The translations under genes and the position numbers were made by a program. Below, in pieces: positions 43,532 through 57,544 of a stretch of DNA of 64,000 nucleotides. Numbering within the stretch: the first letter of the stretch is position 1; the number at the start of each line of letters is the position of its first letter. The notes under the pieces are model-generated. The model saw nothing but the letters and a program-made list of their open reading frames with translations. It did no database searches and had not been told where the DNA came from. The stretch comes from Osedax fenrisi (taxonomy: Eukaryota > Annelida > Polychaeta > Sabellida > Siboglinidae), in assembly GCA_964019155.1 (NCBI GenBank), contig OZ025239.1:108927085-108991084 (forward strand). Reading direction: 5' to 3'.

Positions 43532-46500
43532 TTAACAATATCGATAATCATTATAATAATATTAAATTTAATTTAATTATAATAGTCAACTAGTACTAGT
43601 ACTATACTATAGTCTATAGCTATATTATAGTCAATATTTTTATTTATTTATGCATATGTATTACATAATGTAATTATTTATAATAAACTTAATTACGTTA
43701 TACATGTATAACTTGTGTTGTCAGAGTTGTAGAAGTATATATTTAAAATTAGAATCGCGTAAGAGCTTTAAATAACGAAAGAGATGATTCTAAATATATC
43801 ACTAAATTGCGTATACATTTTATATGTTCATAAATATTATTATTTTACATATATTATATGATTGAATTATTATAATAATATTATATTATATTATATTAAA
43901 TATATTTAATAGTAGAAAATTTCTACTAGAAATATATATTCTATTAATTTGTATTATATTTTATTCATTATAGTATACTATGATTAGTATAATGATTATA
44001 CCTATAGGTATAATTATAATAATTAATAATAGTATACTATATTTATAAATATATATATATATATATATATATTTATATCAAAGTTACTTTGAAAGTATAA
44101 TAATTATGAAAATATAAAATGTATACCAAATTTCGCGATCTATTTAAAACCGTAACTTTTGTTATTTAGAGCACTCACCCGATTCTATTTTTAAATATTA
44201 ATATTAATTAACCTATATTATACACTATATAATATGTAAGGTTATCAATGATCACGTTTAGAGTGTTTTAATTTGGTTTGATGATTATGTGTCCAATATT
44301 CTACTATTTATAAATAATTATATAAATTAACATTGCGCAAGATCACCAATATTGATGAAATCATGATCACTTCGTACGAGATCATTAGAATCCATATGTA
44401 ATACACTATTAAATTATATAGTGATTATATAATATAGTATTATATTACTATAGTAAATATATAAGTATCTAATAGACTATCTATAGGTATATATATATAT
44501 ATTTTATAATTTATTGATAATTTGAAGTACAATATTTAATATTAAATATGTTTATATATTTTATCATACATATTTGTGCTAAAATCCTATTTTTATTCTC
44601 CTATATTATATAGGTATAATTACTTTTATGATATATTCATATGACGTAGTATTTACATTTATATTACCAACTATATATTTGTGTTTTACAGTCAGTAAAT
44701 TCATATTACACAATGCATATTCTTATGACATTGTTTATATTAAATATAGTATATTTATTCTAGCAATGTAGCCTATGATTTCAAAGTGTGGAAGATGTGG
44801 GTATGACTATGTTTATGGCTAGAACCAGTATATTGGTAGTGATTATCCTATAAATTACTTATTCAATAATAAAATAATGTAGTTAACATTTTGTATTTAT
44901 ATCTTATTTTTTTTGATAGCTTGACTTATGTTCTGTTTATAAAGGTGTAATATGTGAATATAGGTTGTTAGAAATAAAACCCGTATTTTGAAATCAACTG
45001 CTACAGTGTCATTTAGAAATTACAGAAGTGGTCATAATTTCATCAGTTATATCATTCATATGTATATATAAATATATATATATATTGTTTTTATTTTATT
45101 ACTTTCAAAGCTACTCTACGTTAATACAAACAGATTATAACCAGAGCTATACATATAAATATATATCAAAAACTCTAAACTCTAATTAAAGTTTTTATTT
45201 TATCTATTTATAGATTTACTTATTAATTTTTATTAAATATATAAGTTTACTTATAATCTTATTTATATTATACATCCATCTATATTACAACAGCAATCCT
45301 TGATTATCATTGACATGACACCTTCAAGATGAACAAGAGCAGTCCATATACTTTCGCCTTCGAGATAACAAATAGTTAGAAAATATTACTACTTTATACT
45401 TATGATTATTTCTACTATATATTTCGACTATAGTCGTATATAGATATATTTGCTTAAAATAATAAATCATTCAACAGCAGTCCATGATATTCAGTGACGT
45501 AACACCTTTGATATTAACCCAGAAGATGTGTCCGCCTTCTATGATACCAGCTTAGAGACAATAGACAATATATTTCCGTAACATTTCTATTTCGAGATAA
45601 CAATAACGTTAGAAAATATTTATACTTTCAATTATATATTTTATTAAATAAAAAATCAATACATCAACAGTAATCTGTGATTATCAATGACGGGTGCCTT
45701 AGATATGACAACATCAGCCTATGACCTTTCACTTGAGATGAAAATAACGTTAGCAAATATTTATACTTTCACTATATATTTTATTAAATAAAAAATCAAT
45801 ACATCAACAGTAATATGTGATAATCAATGACGGGTGCCTTAGAGGTGACAACATCAGTTCATGACCTTTCACTTGATATGATATAATTTTAGCAAATATT
45901 TATACTTTCAATTATATATTTGATTAAATATAAACTTAATTCATCAACAGCAGGCCATGATATTTAGTGCTGTGTCGCCTTCACGATGACAGCAGCGCTA
46001 CGTAATAATCAATGACATGGTTCCTTAGAGATAACAATAGCAGTATGTGACGCCTTCGTAATGACCATAGAATCTAAGTGAAGCCTCATTAGATACCGAC
46101 TGATCAACGTACCTTCCAGCATTTCCATCATGCATGCTAGTAGCATTATTCCATATGAAATATTATATTATAGTGTGTATTTAATAGATCATGGAATAAA
46201 TATTCCGCCTGAAGGGATGCAATGAGAAAATGTAGTCATGCCAACTTTTATATTGGGACAATATATTGTAATTTAATCTTATAAATTACTAATATTGTAT
46301 GTAAATATTTTGTATTTAGTTATCATATTTCATTGGCAAGCTTGATGTATGTTTCTTTATAGACATGTATATGTAAATATATAAGTGGTTATTGGTTGTT
46401 AGAAACGGAACCCGTATTTTGAAATAAACTACTACTATACACTGTCAAAGCGTTATAAGTTATATTGTTATAATACATAAAATATATCTTCATCATATAA

Positions 46501-46897
46501 TCTAGCATGTCAGTATCATTTAGTAATTAAAGAAGTGGTCATATGTTTATCAGTTATGATTCATTTGTATATATTGTTGTTATGTTATTATCTTAAAAGC
46601 CACTCTTATGCTAAAGCAATCAGATTATAATGAGAGCTAATACATATATGTATCAAAATCTATACACAAACCTATTACTTTATATTAAATATATAAGTTT
46701 ACTTATAACCTTATTTATATATATATATATTATATATCCATTTAGATGAAAACGGCAACCCGTGATTATCATTGACATGACGTCTTCAAGATGAACCACG
46801 GCAGTCCATATACTTTCACCTTCGAGATAACAACTACGTTAGAAAATATTTATACTATATCAACTATATATTTATTATTATATGCTTATTTCGGAAT

Positions 46898-47636
46898 TAT
46901 TGTTTCCCGGACATTAAAATTTCTCCAAACATCATGGTTCATTATAGCTACTCTCATCTCGCTCGCCGATATACCAGTTTCGCACTCCAGATTCCTGATG
47001 AAGCTTTCTGGTGGCCTTCCCCGTCTTCTAGTTCCATGAGTAGGTTCCAAAAGAACTAGATCCGAAACAACTTCATCATCTATACGTAGGCAATGTCCAG
47101 TAAACTTTTAGAATCGACGTCTGATCTTTGTAGATATTCTTTCTATAGCCCATACAGTACTTCGTTAGTAACTTTCTGAGACCAATGTACGTTTAAGTAT
47201 CATTCATAGAATTCGAGTATATGTGCCATCAAGTTTTTTGAGTAGTGTTTTTGTGAGGGTCCAATTCTCACATCCGTAAAGCAGAACCGATTAAACTGTG
47301 GTGTGTATGAGTCTAAGTTTTAGTTTCCTACTAAAAGTTGATTTTCAGATATTCCTCCTTTGATGACATATTCTCCAAGCAAGCGCTTTTCTGATTTTCA
47401 ACTCTTTTGCACTGCTGTCTATCCATGCCCCTTTTGTACTTGAAGTCTTCAACCCTTTTCAGATTTGACCAATCTATAGCTTTGATTTCAAACTGTTGAT
47501 TAGTATTGTAACTCATGTATTTCGTTTTACCTGTATTCATGCTACTCATTTTGCTGATTTTTCGACTCGAGTGAGCATCTCTCGTGCTTCGTTGATACCT
47601 TCACTTACTAATGCAATATCATCTGCGATGTCCATA
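46898..47636 (-). pseudogene. Non-LTR reverse transcriptase C-terminus across units 2/3
   Basis: Same as 23380-24118, including the frameshift after the IADDIAL block. It lies in the part of unit 3 that is still identical to the others. Confidence 0.8.
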
Positions 47637-48396
47637 TATATATATATATATTTACTAAAATAAAAATCACTCAATCTACAGCAATCCATGATCCAGTAAC
47701 GTGTTGCCTTCGAGATGACTACATCAGTCAATGATAATCAATGACTTGGAGCCTTAGAGATGACAATAGCTCTCTCTGCTACCTTCGTGATTATCATAAA
47801 TCTCCGTGAAGCCCTCTTAGATATATGCTAGTATCATTATTCCATATGCAATCTTATATTATATTGTGTATTTAATAGATTGTGGAAAAAATATTCCGTC
47901 AGAAGGAATATAATGTGAAAATGTAGTCATGCTGACTTTAACATTGGGACATTATATTGTCAGTCGACGCTGATTGCGTTCAGATGTGTTTAACGTTGCT
48001 CAGCTATGCTGGAGGCCATTATTATTATCATTATAATTATTATTACATTATTTATCACTTAGCATATAATTAGAAGGGTTTTTTTAATCCGTTTTAGTAA
48101 GTATTTAAGTAGTGTAATTTTTTTCCCCAAATAAAGTGTAAAACCATTTTTAGAGTTGTTCTCCTCATTTAGCCTAAATGTATACATTTCTAAATAATTT
48201 AACAATATATCATCATATAATATCCTAATAACTGCCTTATATAACAGCCAATTTACAGCTTCATAATATCTACATATAATATCCTAATCAGTAATAATTT
48301 GTAATAATATTTGTATTAAATTATATAAATTAATTTTCTAATAACTATTAAATTTGTAAAATTATTTTCAATTATTCTTTAATTATATAAAGATTA

Positions 48397-48551
48397 CAAA
48401 CCCTATCGCAAAATTACAGATTTGTAACCTCGCAATTGTAACAGGGTTACAAACTATATCGCAAAATTAAAGATTTGTAACCTCGCATTGTAACAGGGTT
48501 TGTACAAACACTATCGCAAAATTACCGATATTTTACTTCGCAGAATAACTA
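48397..48551. repeat. Tandem repeat of about 58 bp (unit 3)
   Basis: Same as 1346-1500. It is one of the last features before substitutions begin at about 48705. Confidence 0.6.
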
Positions 48552-49111
48552 TTACCGAAACACCACAAAATCACAGTTTCATTTCTGTCGAAAAATATCT
48601 GTTACCGTAACGTTAGATATTTGCAATTTGGTTTCTTGGGTGGTAATTATTAATAAATGAGAACTATTAAACTAAGGATATTTAAACTTTAGAATTTACA
48701 TAAATATATTTTTAAATATATAAAAAAAAACCGTAAAATAAAATATTATTTTTTTAAAACCTTTTAACTGTTTTTAAAACCTTTAACTTATGTGTATTTT
48801 TAATATTTTATTTTTTAATTTAAATTTTCTTGAGGTCTATATAATTAATCTGAAATTGTAAGTGATTATTTTTGTGTATTGTATTATTATTGTATATTAA
48901 GTGTAGTTGTAGTTGTATAGCTTTATGTTATATTTTTTACGTTTTGTTTAATTACCTAATTATTTTGTTTTAATTTTGATTATATTTTAATTATTTTATT
49001 TATTTATCTTATCTCAAATGTTATTTACATGATGAATGGCATTATGGGGAGTTTTTAAAAAATATTTATATTGTTTAACAATTTAAAAAAGTAATCTATA
49101 TGAATATACAT

Positions 49112-49330
49112 TTATAGTAACATTTTAACTATTTTATATTGTATTTTTTTTGGTGACGGAGTGGCTGATGTTTTTGTAATTATGTGGTATGGTACGTGTC
49201 GGGGAAAGGTATATACTTTTACTGAGAGGAAAGTATTGCCAGTGTTCTTATTATTGGCACAAATAGGATCCCATCGGCATTGGACCTGACGAACCCATAC
49301 CCATGAAATTGATACACCATATGTCCTCAT
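49112..49330 (-). other. Unidentified GC-richer block (unit 3)
   Basis: Copy of 2061-2279 with one replacement in the short frame (Thr8 to Ile). A single change in 219 bp says nothing about coding constraint. Confidence 0.25.
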
Positions 49331-49768
49331 TAGTTTAAATTACTGTTGGCTACTCTGGTTATAATTTTAATGATTAAATATATCTTATTTTTATAAGTGT
49401 ATTATTCTAATAGATTACTAAATAATTAAATTTTATTTATAATTTGTTTTTTAACATATATTTTTGTATATATTTTGTGTATATATTTTATATACATATA
49501 TATTTCTTTTACTAACTTTAACTCTTAATATTTTATTTATTTTTATTTTAATTTTACTATAATTTTCTCCTCATAATTGTCCTATAGGAAAGTGAAATAG
49601 GTAAACGACTAGATAAGCATAGTGCTTCTTCGTTTACCGTGGTCATACCTAAATTCTGATTATTATTATTATTATTATATAATATTATATATTACTTATT
49701 TTATTTATTATAAAAATAAATTGTATCATTTTCGTTAGTAAAAATGTATCTTTAACATAACTGCATAA

Positions 49769-49838
49769 GTGACTCATTTGGCTGAGGTGCTAAACACACA
49801 ACCGGTAGGACGAGAGTTCTAGCCTTGTCTGGTCCATT
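49769..49838 (+). mobile_element. tRNA-derived SINE head (unit 3)
   Basis: Copy of 2721-2790 with G for T in the A-box-like stretch (ggctgaggtgc, closer to the tRNA consensus) and A for G at 'gctaaacac'. Unit 3 may keep the older base at the first site. Confidence 0.5.
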
Positions 49839-50148
49839 AAAATAGGTCTTAAAATAATATTCAGAAGTAATCTTATATAATTGAGTATAAATAAATTATC
49901 GGCTCTCGTTAAAATAACACAGTTAAACAAATACGATTCATACGAAGATATTATAGGAATCGGATTAACGTTGCAAAACAGATAACCTATAAAGTTTGTT
50001 TAGAAAACGGTTTATAAAAATATTCCCACTACTATATTGCAGGAATTGCATTATTATAGATTCAAAAACTAATTATTAAGAATCGGTTTAAGTTATTGAT
50101 ATAAGTATTATCTAAGTAGGCCACCATTAGTAGCCTACCATTAGTAAT

Positions 50149-50966
50149 TTCTAAAGAACAAACAGGATTTCGATCAGGTAAAGTACAAGCGAACAGATAT
50201 TTAACTTAAGAGTCATCTCAGAGAAATATTATCAGCATAGTAAACCATTATATCAAGTTTTCATTGATTTAAAAAAAACGTTTGATAGAATATGGCACAA
50301 CGCGCTATGGTCGTCAATGAAAATATTTAACATCAATTTAAAACTAATATTATCTATACAATAAAGCAGAAAGTGTAGTTTACTTTGACGGGAAAATTGG
50401 AGAATTGTTCAGGACAACAACTGGAGTTAGGCAAAGCTGCCTACTTTCACCCACACTATTAAATATTTTGCTTAAACAAATAATTAACGATGCTTCAGAT
50501 AATCATGTAGGTGTAGTAAATATTGGTGGTAAAATAATCACAAATCTAAGATTCGCAGAGGACATCGATGGGATAGCAGGTGGTGAATCTGAATTAGCCA
50601 ATCTCATGTGCACATGGAATGGAAATAAACTCTACAAAAACACAAATAATGGCAAATTCTTACTGTAGTTTCACAACAGAAAGAAACATAAATAACGAGC
50701 CACTAAAAGTAGTTGACAGTTTTACATACTTAGGGGCAATCATCTACGATAAAGGTTCAAAGGCTGAAATATTAGCTAGAACCGGACAGACGATTGCAGC
50801 TATTTCTAGACTAAATGTTATATGGTACAATAAAACACTAAAACTGAAACTGAAAATCCGATTACTGCAGTCACTTGTCAACTCAATTTTCTTATATGCG
50901 TTTAATACATGGCCAATAACGAAGGAACTGCAAAGAAAAATAACAACATTTGAAATGCGGTGCTGA
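50149..50966 (+). pseudogene. Reverse transcriptase remnant, element A (unit 3)
   Basis: Copy of 3101-3918. Motif A reads LKKTFDR here against LKKAFDR in units 1 and 2. Same frameshifts. Confidence 0.85.
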
Positions 50967-52323
50967 ATAATATACTGAATTTAATGTAATCCTATGTATT
51001 TTTCTAAATTATCATAATCTCATTCATGTGACACATTGAACTACAATATTAATCATAATTATATAGATAATACAATTGGAAATCATATTGATCTAATTGC
51101 TCAATATTGAATATATAGCAGTTGAATATTTATTAAATATTTTATGAAATATTAAAATATTATAATTTCAAATAAACCGATTCCTATAATAATAGTTTAG
51201 GAATCGGTTTCAAATAAACTAATTCCTAAAATTGAATTTTATGAATTAATTTAAACCGATTCTCATTAAGACTCTCAGGAAACGATAAAAATGCAAATAG
51301 GAATCGAATTGTTTGGATTCTAACCTAATAAATACATTGTTGTATATATTCGCTATATTCGAAACTATAACCCATATAAAAAAGTATGAAAATATGTTCA
51401 TAGTATACAATTATTGTTGTATTATAAGTTATAATTTATTACCAACAAATATTTGTTACGTACAATAAAAATGTAAACTAAAATCGTCCATGAATACATT
51501 TAAGTACTATTTAAGTATATCTAAATACTGTATTAAATATTACCAGAAATTATTATAAATCAGTTTATTCTTTATATTTTAATACAAATAAATTTGTTTT
51601 TGATAAATATTTACAAAGTTATAACGATATACCTGATGTTATATTTGTCCCTAATATTGTTACACCCTTGCTGCATTTATATGGACACATTTTAACCAAT
51701 CAGCGATCCATTTATAAATAATGGTCCCCGTAATAGCTAAGGTACTAATATACAAATAATTCCGTGTTGTGTCGATTACATTTCAATTCAAATAAAATTA
51801 CGCAATATATGATCATCATTATTTCATGTTGAATACAATTTAATAATAATATTTAATATATTAATTAATTATATTAATATATTTAATTTACAATTATTTA
51901 ATGCGGTAATTATTGCAATACTATCGTTTAATATATTTGTTAATTATGTAAAATATACTAATAATTATATTATTTAATATATTAATTATCTAAATTCGTA
52001 AACGTCTATCATTTTATTGAGTCAATGAACCATTATATTATGATTATTATTAAAAAATATATTTATAAATAAATTTACAAAAATGTTTACAAATATAATT
52101 ATAAATATTTTTACAAAAATATTTACAAATATAATTACATATTTATTTTATTTTAAGTTTAATATAACGATTTATTATTTGCAACATAATACAAATTATT
52201 AATATTTCAAGATAAATTATAAAAAATATGTATCTTAAATAAGTATCTTAATCCTATATTGTTGATATTCCTACTATTTTCTATTATAGAAAAATATTCA
52301 AATTTACTCATATATTGTTCTAG

Positions 52324-52372
<49 letters not shown>

Positions 52373-52537
52373 TATCTTAAATTCTTATTATATTTATGAC
52401 AATTTTAATTTCTTAGTATCTTATTTTTAATATATTATTATAATATTTTTATTTAGTATCATTGGTTGTAGTGTTTTAAAAGTGCTTCTAAATATTTGTA
52501 TCGATAAATATTTATATTATTATTCGTATTTATACAC

Positions 52538-52758
52538 ATTTGTAATATTTATAACAATTATTTATTCATTATTATATTATGTTTATGTTGAAATATGAAT
52601 GTGTTTAATTAATAATGATTATAATTTACTAAGGCCATAGTAATTAATATTTGTAATATTTATAACAATTATTTATTCATTATTATATTATGTTTATGTT
52701 GAAATATGAATGTGTTTAATTAATAATGATTATAATTTACTAAGGCCATAGTAATTAA
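52538..52758. repeat. 111-bp tandem duplication (unit 3)
   Basis: Copy of 5481-5702. Both halves read 'aataatgatt', whereas in unit 1 the first half reads 'aataattatt'. Confidence 0.8.
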
Positions 52759-53154
52759 TTATATACATAAATAATACACAAAATTATACTCTTTATATAC
52801 TCTATATGAAGGATTTTATTATGAATTTATTTGAATTATAAAAATAAATATATTAATATAAATTATTGTATCAGTCATTAGAATCCGAATATAAAAATAA
52901 TATTGTGATAATAGAAATAACACGTCAATAATATTTCAAATCTATATTTCATCACAATTTTTTATCAACGTAAATAAAAAATATATAATACACAATTAAA
53001 TATATATTATATTATATATAAAATATTATGTAAAACACAATAATATAATAATATTTCACATCGATATCCTAATAGCGTGTTAACTAGATCTAATCACGTG
53101 ATAATGTATGTATCCTCTATAACTTAATGATTATCTATGTATGATGGTTATCGT

Positions 53155-54108
53155 TTATGTGCATTGTTCTCCTTGTCTGTGTGAATAATAGGTATATTGA
53201 TTACATTATTACTTATTATGATTATTACACATTATAGTAATATGTACTACTTATTAATTATAATTATGTATTATATAATATAATTATTTTCGATCTTCAT
53301 CAATAAAATGAATTAATAATTTAATGAATAATTAATGAATAAATTAATGAATAAAATGGAGTTTAATAAATTTATTATTTTTATATTTTAATGTATATAT
53401 GTTAATAATAAATAATAAGCATATATAAGTGTTGTTAACATTATATAATATATTATAGGTATATGTATTATATATTATATGTATAGTATATGTATTATAT
53501 TATAGGTATATATAAAATATACCTATAGGTATATGTTATATACAAGTGTATGGTTTTGTACTGACCCTAGATGATGGAGAATACAGGTAATTCCTTTAAG
53601 TGTACAGGTGTTACAAGATAAACAATCCTCTCCTAGACTAACAGTAGGTATATCTTTACCGACGGGTACTTTCTTAATGTACTCGTACAAAGATATGGTA
53701 CAAGAACCTTCCATAGTACATGTTGTATCTGTATAGGGAGGACGAGGAGAGATTTAGTGATTTTAATTAGGAATCGTTGAATGCATTATTAGTATTATTG
53801 ATGAATACATTTATTAAATAATGACATAATAAACTATTTATGATAGTATAGTAATATACATAGGTATATATACACAAAATATACCCATTAATTACACCAC
53901 AATTATTATGATAATAGTGATACAAACCGTTATAAGTGACTTTATAGGGAATGACGTACATCACGTCTCCTACATCCGTGCCCGAGGCATCTGATGTATG
54001 GGAGACTGCGGGCATAGCCTCGCTTCTCTGCCATAGCACAGCCGATACCAGTAGACATAGCACCCATGTAGACATCAGACGGGTGGGCGTGGTTAGGCTA
54101 GCGGACAT
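53155..54108 (-). CDS. Secreted cysteine-rich protein, L type (unit 3, diverged), 3 exons
   Basis: Exons 53928-54108, 53566-53728 and 53155-53176; all splice sites kept; 121 residues. Compared with units 1 and 2 I count ten coding substitutions, eight of which change the protein: Met16Val, Val20Leu, Pro37His, Asp41Ala, Leu49Val, a Gly-to-Cys change four codons after the first splice junction, Met-to-Ile in the core (GITC), and the final Lys to Thr. Val16 and Leu20 agree with the R gene. The Gly-to-Cys change gives seven cysteines in the mature protein, so one may be unpaired or used for dimerisation. Still open and apparently functional. Confidence 0.7.
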
Positions 54109-54320
54109 ATTATGTAATAGTTACGTAGCGTTGTTGTTGTTGTTGTTGTTGTATTGGAGCGGTATCCGGGAGTTATGATTTGTATACTCGAGCTGCGGGC
54201 CTTAAATAGCTGTTTTACGATTTGTAATCACCTCGTGATGTTTGTATAACTTCATCTTATAGAGACCATCAGCTATTACGTCATAGCTGACATATGGCAG
54301 ATTACGTAACTTATTAGAAA
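54109..54320 (-). promoter_or_regulatory. L-gene promoter (unit 3)
   Basis: TATTTAAG at 54201-54208 and TGACGTAA at 54276-54283 on the minus strand. The CAA-repeat leader is one triplet shorter than in unit 1. Confidence 0.55.
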
Positions 54321-54594
54321 TAAAGAATGCGTGTATTATGTAGTATTTCATATATATAACGATATTTTTATTTGTAACTTCAGTTTAGTATATTTATTTT
54401 ATCGCTTCGAATATTATATTTAAGTACAGTATTTAATATAAAATAACTAAAAACGGCATTGCTATAGAGTTTTTACGCTCGTAAATAACGGCGATGTCAT
54501 TAGTAGTTATATTAATACACTGATATCAATTTACATTTATAACTAAATGTAAACATAATATAATAATATTTTAGTTTAATAACATAATGCAATA

Positions 54595-54854
54595 CATTAT
54601 TATTATTATTATTATTGAATTGAATTGAATTGAATTAATTTTATTACGAATTATATTCATATAATATGAATAGGAAATAAATAAATAAATAATAAAAATA
54701 AATAAAACGCAAAACGATATCAAAACGTAAAATAAAAATATAATACTAATAAATCATTAACATAGTACGACGAATTATATGTACCGGAAAATAATTAATA
54801 TAAATTTATACATAATATGCATTAAACAGATATATATATATATATATATATATA
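54595..54854 (-). mobile_element. 3' end of element C, cut at unit 3 border
   Basis: AATTC/AAT tail of element C up to the (AT)n run at 54831-54854. The reverse transcriptase part is absent, because the unit ends here. Confidence 0.65.
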
Positions 54855-56285
54855 GTCATTCTTTACGGGAACGGCTGACAATCAAAAATATACCTAATGG
54901 GCATACCTTTTTTTAACAATAGGTATCAATTTGAAATTTTATATTATACTTAATTAATATATATAATATAATGTTCCATATTTGGTTTTATAAAATAATC
55001 ATTAATGACAAATATACAAAATAATTGTCAACCTAAAAAAACCCACGCAAAGTATACCGGAATGGTATTCAATTTTATTCATGCATAATAAACACGAATG
55101 GGGTTACAATTAAGATTGCATATAATCCGCTACTAGGTATCCATTATTTATGATGAATCATATACTCTAGTTTCATATTATAATGAGAATATTCAATGCG
55201 CATGCGTTATTTTAATCATTGATGTAAATAAACTATAATTTTAATTCATTTGAATATATTCATCTAAACAAGTTATACAGACAATTATATGTTAGTTTTT
55301 TATTAATATAATATTTTTAAATAATATATTTATAAATTAAATTGTAAATTGAATTAACAGTTAATTATATACAACATTTTTAATATTATCTATATATTTT
55401 AAATTATTTAAAAAATACAATTTGAAATATTCAATAATTGAATATAACATGTGTTTTTAAATCTGCTTTATATTATTAAATTTATTTTTCGTAATAATTA
55501 TTAATACAATAATTTAATTTATAATAAATAATTGTGAATATTAAAGTTATAATAATAGTATTGTGAATAAAATATGGAAACTTTTTATTTTGATTACTCG
55601 AGTAACAGTATTAAATTAGATTTGAATTAATCAATATATTAATAATATATTATATTATGTGCAAATACACATAACTAATAAACACCATACAAATACAATA
55701 ACGCGATTTTAAACTCTAAATCTAAAACATGCTCACTAGACATATTTTAAATATTGTGTATAATATTATATGAAATATAATTATAAAAATGATTATTGAT
55801 AATTGTATAACATAAATTATTGTTAAATTTATAATATTGTCAACTAGATAAATCATTTATTAAATTAATTTATATTAATTAAATAAATGATGTAATCATT
55901 ACAGTAATGCTCAATTTACATTCTTAATATTTATTTACTTATCATAATGATAATCATTATATATAATAAAAATTCATAATATAATAGTATTATTAATACA
56001 CATAATATATTTACTATAATATTACTTGTTTAGTAATGTATACATAATTGTTGATAATTATTTTATAATAATTTATTATAGTATAATTTTAAATATGATA
56101 ATTTATTAACTATAAAATTAATAAAATCGTATTCATTTAGTGTTAAAATTATATTATTATGTTTAGTATATTATTATCTGTATAATCATATAGTGTTTAA
56201 TAATTAATATTTATACATCATAATTATAGTATGATTTATAACTTATATTTTAATAACATGTTTAGTATTAATTACGGTAGAAAGT
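54855..56285. other. AT-rich sequence outside the tandem unit
   Basis: Starts abruptly with gtcattctttacgggaacgg after the microsatellite. No gene or transposon recognised on either strand; many short AT palindromes. Confidence 0.5.
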
Positions 56286-56416
56286 AATCTTGTACGAGAT
56301 CATTTCGGACTATATAATCTAGTACGTCTTATTAAATTTATTCTAAAAGTATTATTTATGAATTTAATATTATAGTTATCTTAGATTATTTTAATTTCGA
56401 CTCTATAGTCATCATT

Positions 56417-56449
<33 letters not shown>

Positions 56450-57160
56450 TATATTTTCCATCAGTAATTAATAATTAAATATAAATATTAGAATAATTCT
56501 ATAATTATGAAAACACTTAATTTTACAAGTCGTAAGAGAGTACTAATAACTTATTTAATAACTTAGTAATAAGTCGTACTTTTAAATTACGTACATTCTA
56601 ATTACCTCGTGCCATAATAATTTAATTATTAATTACTCATATAAATTTATTAAAGTAATCTCTGACGACTTTTTGAGTAATCTATTGACTTATTTCGTCA
56701 ATAAGTAATTTTATTTATAGACCAATTTAACTTATCTATAAAAAAACTTATCTAAAATTAATCTTGTACGAGGTCATTTCGGACTATGTAATCTAGTACG
56801 TCTTATTAAATTTAGTTTATTCTAAAAGTATTATTTATGAATTTAACATTATAGTTATCTTAAATTATTTTAATTTCTAATCTAGATTTATTATTTATAT
56901 ACATATTTGTATATATTATATTTTCCATCAATAATTAATGATTAAATATAAATATTAGAATAATAATTGTAGAATTATGAAAACACTTAACTTTACAAGT
57001 GGTACGAGGTTACTAATGAGTAGTGATATTACTTAATTCTTAATTACTCATATTAATTTATTAAAGTAATCTCTGACGACTTATTTAGTAATCTATTAAG
57101 ACTTATTCCGCCAATAAGTAATTTTATTTATAAAACAAATTTAACTTATATATATATATT
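56286..57160. repeat. Tandem duplication, about 474-bp period
   Basis: 'aatcttgtacga(g)atcatttcgg' starts both copies (56286 and 56760), followed by 'agtacgtcttattaaattta', 'tgaaaacactta' and 'taatctctgacgactt'. Roughly 85-90% similar by eye, with small indels. Non-coding. Confidence 0.85.
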
Positions 57161-57218
57161 AATAAATATAGTTATCTATATTTATACTTATCTATATTTT
57201 TCTAATTTCTATATTCAG

Positions 57219-57428
57219 GACACTGTTGGGGCAATAATGTGAACCTGGCGAGATATGTTCCTCTCTGAATGTCATCTCATAAATGACGTATCGTGGGTGC
57301 CTATAAAGAACTATATACAGCAGTCGATGGACGATATAGTATGCATGTCTGGTGCTCTACTAAATGTGATGAGAGATATAAATGATCTGAGAATGCGATT
57401 CATAAAGTGCCGAAAAAGCTTGCCATAG
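57219..57428 (+). pseudogene. Orphan exon-like block, possible four-cysteine protein
   Basis: A GC-richer island preceded by a good acceptor (tttctatattcag). The frame from the acceptor reads HCWGNNVNLARYVPL and then hits a stop. A one-base shift continues as ECHLINDVSWVPIKNYIQQS and ends with RFIKCRKSLP and a TAG at 57426-57428. Alternatively an ATG at 57255 starts a 57-residue frame without a signal peptide. The joined reading has cysteines at CWG, ECH, VCM and KCR. I do not recognise it. It is either the last exon of a gene with a frameshift (or sequence error), or a decayed exon; upstream exons were not found. Confidence 0.4.
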
Positions 57429-57544
57429 TAAGGTAAATTAATTTTGTGTATATAAATATATATATATATTTATTAATTAAGAGGATCTCAATGGATAAAT
57501 TAGTTAATATCAGAACAAATTGTAATATGTACTAGTGATCTAAA

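Larger units (their letters stand above)
47052..54854. repeat. Truncated tandem unit 3, mosaic in divergence
   Basis: Third copy, covering only the part equivalent to 1-7770 of unit 1, so it contains the L gene but not the R gene. From 47052 to about 48.7 kb I see no differences from units 1 and 2. From 48705 onward substitutions and small indels appear regularly (for example 48705, 48924, 49308, 49384, 49524, 49787, 50278), roughly one per 100-250 bp by eye. It ends inside an (AT)n run at 54831-54854, after which the sequence is unrelated to the unit. Confidence 0.93.
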
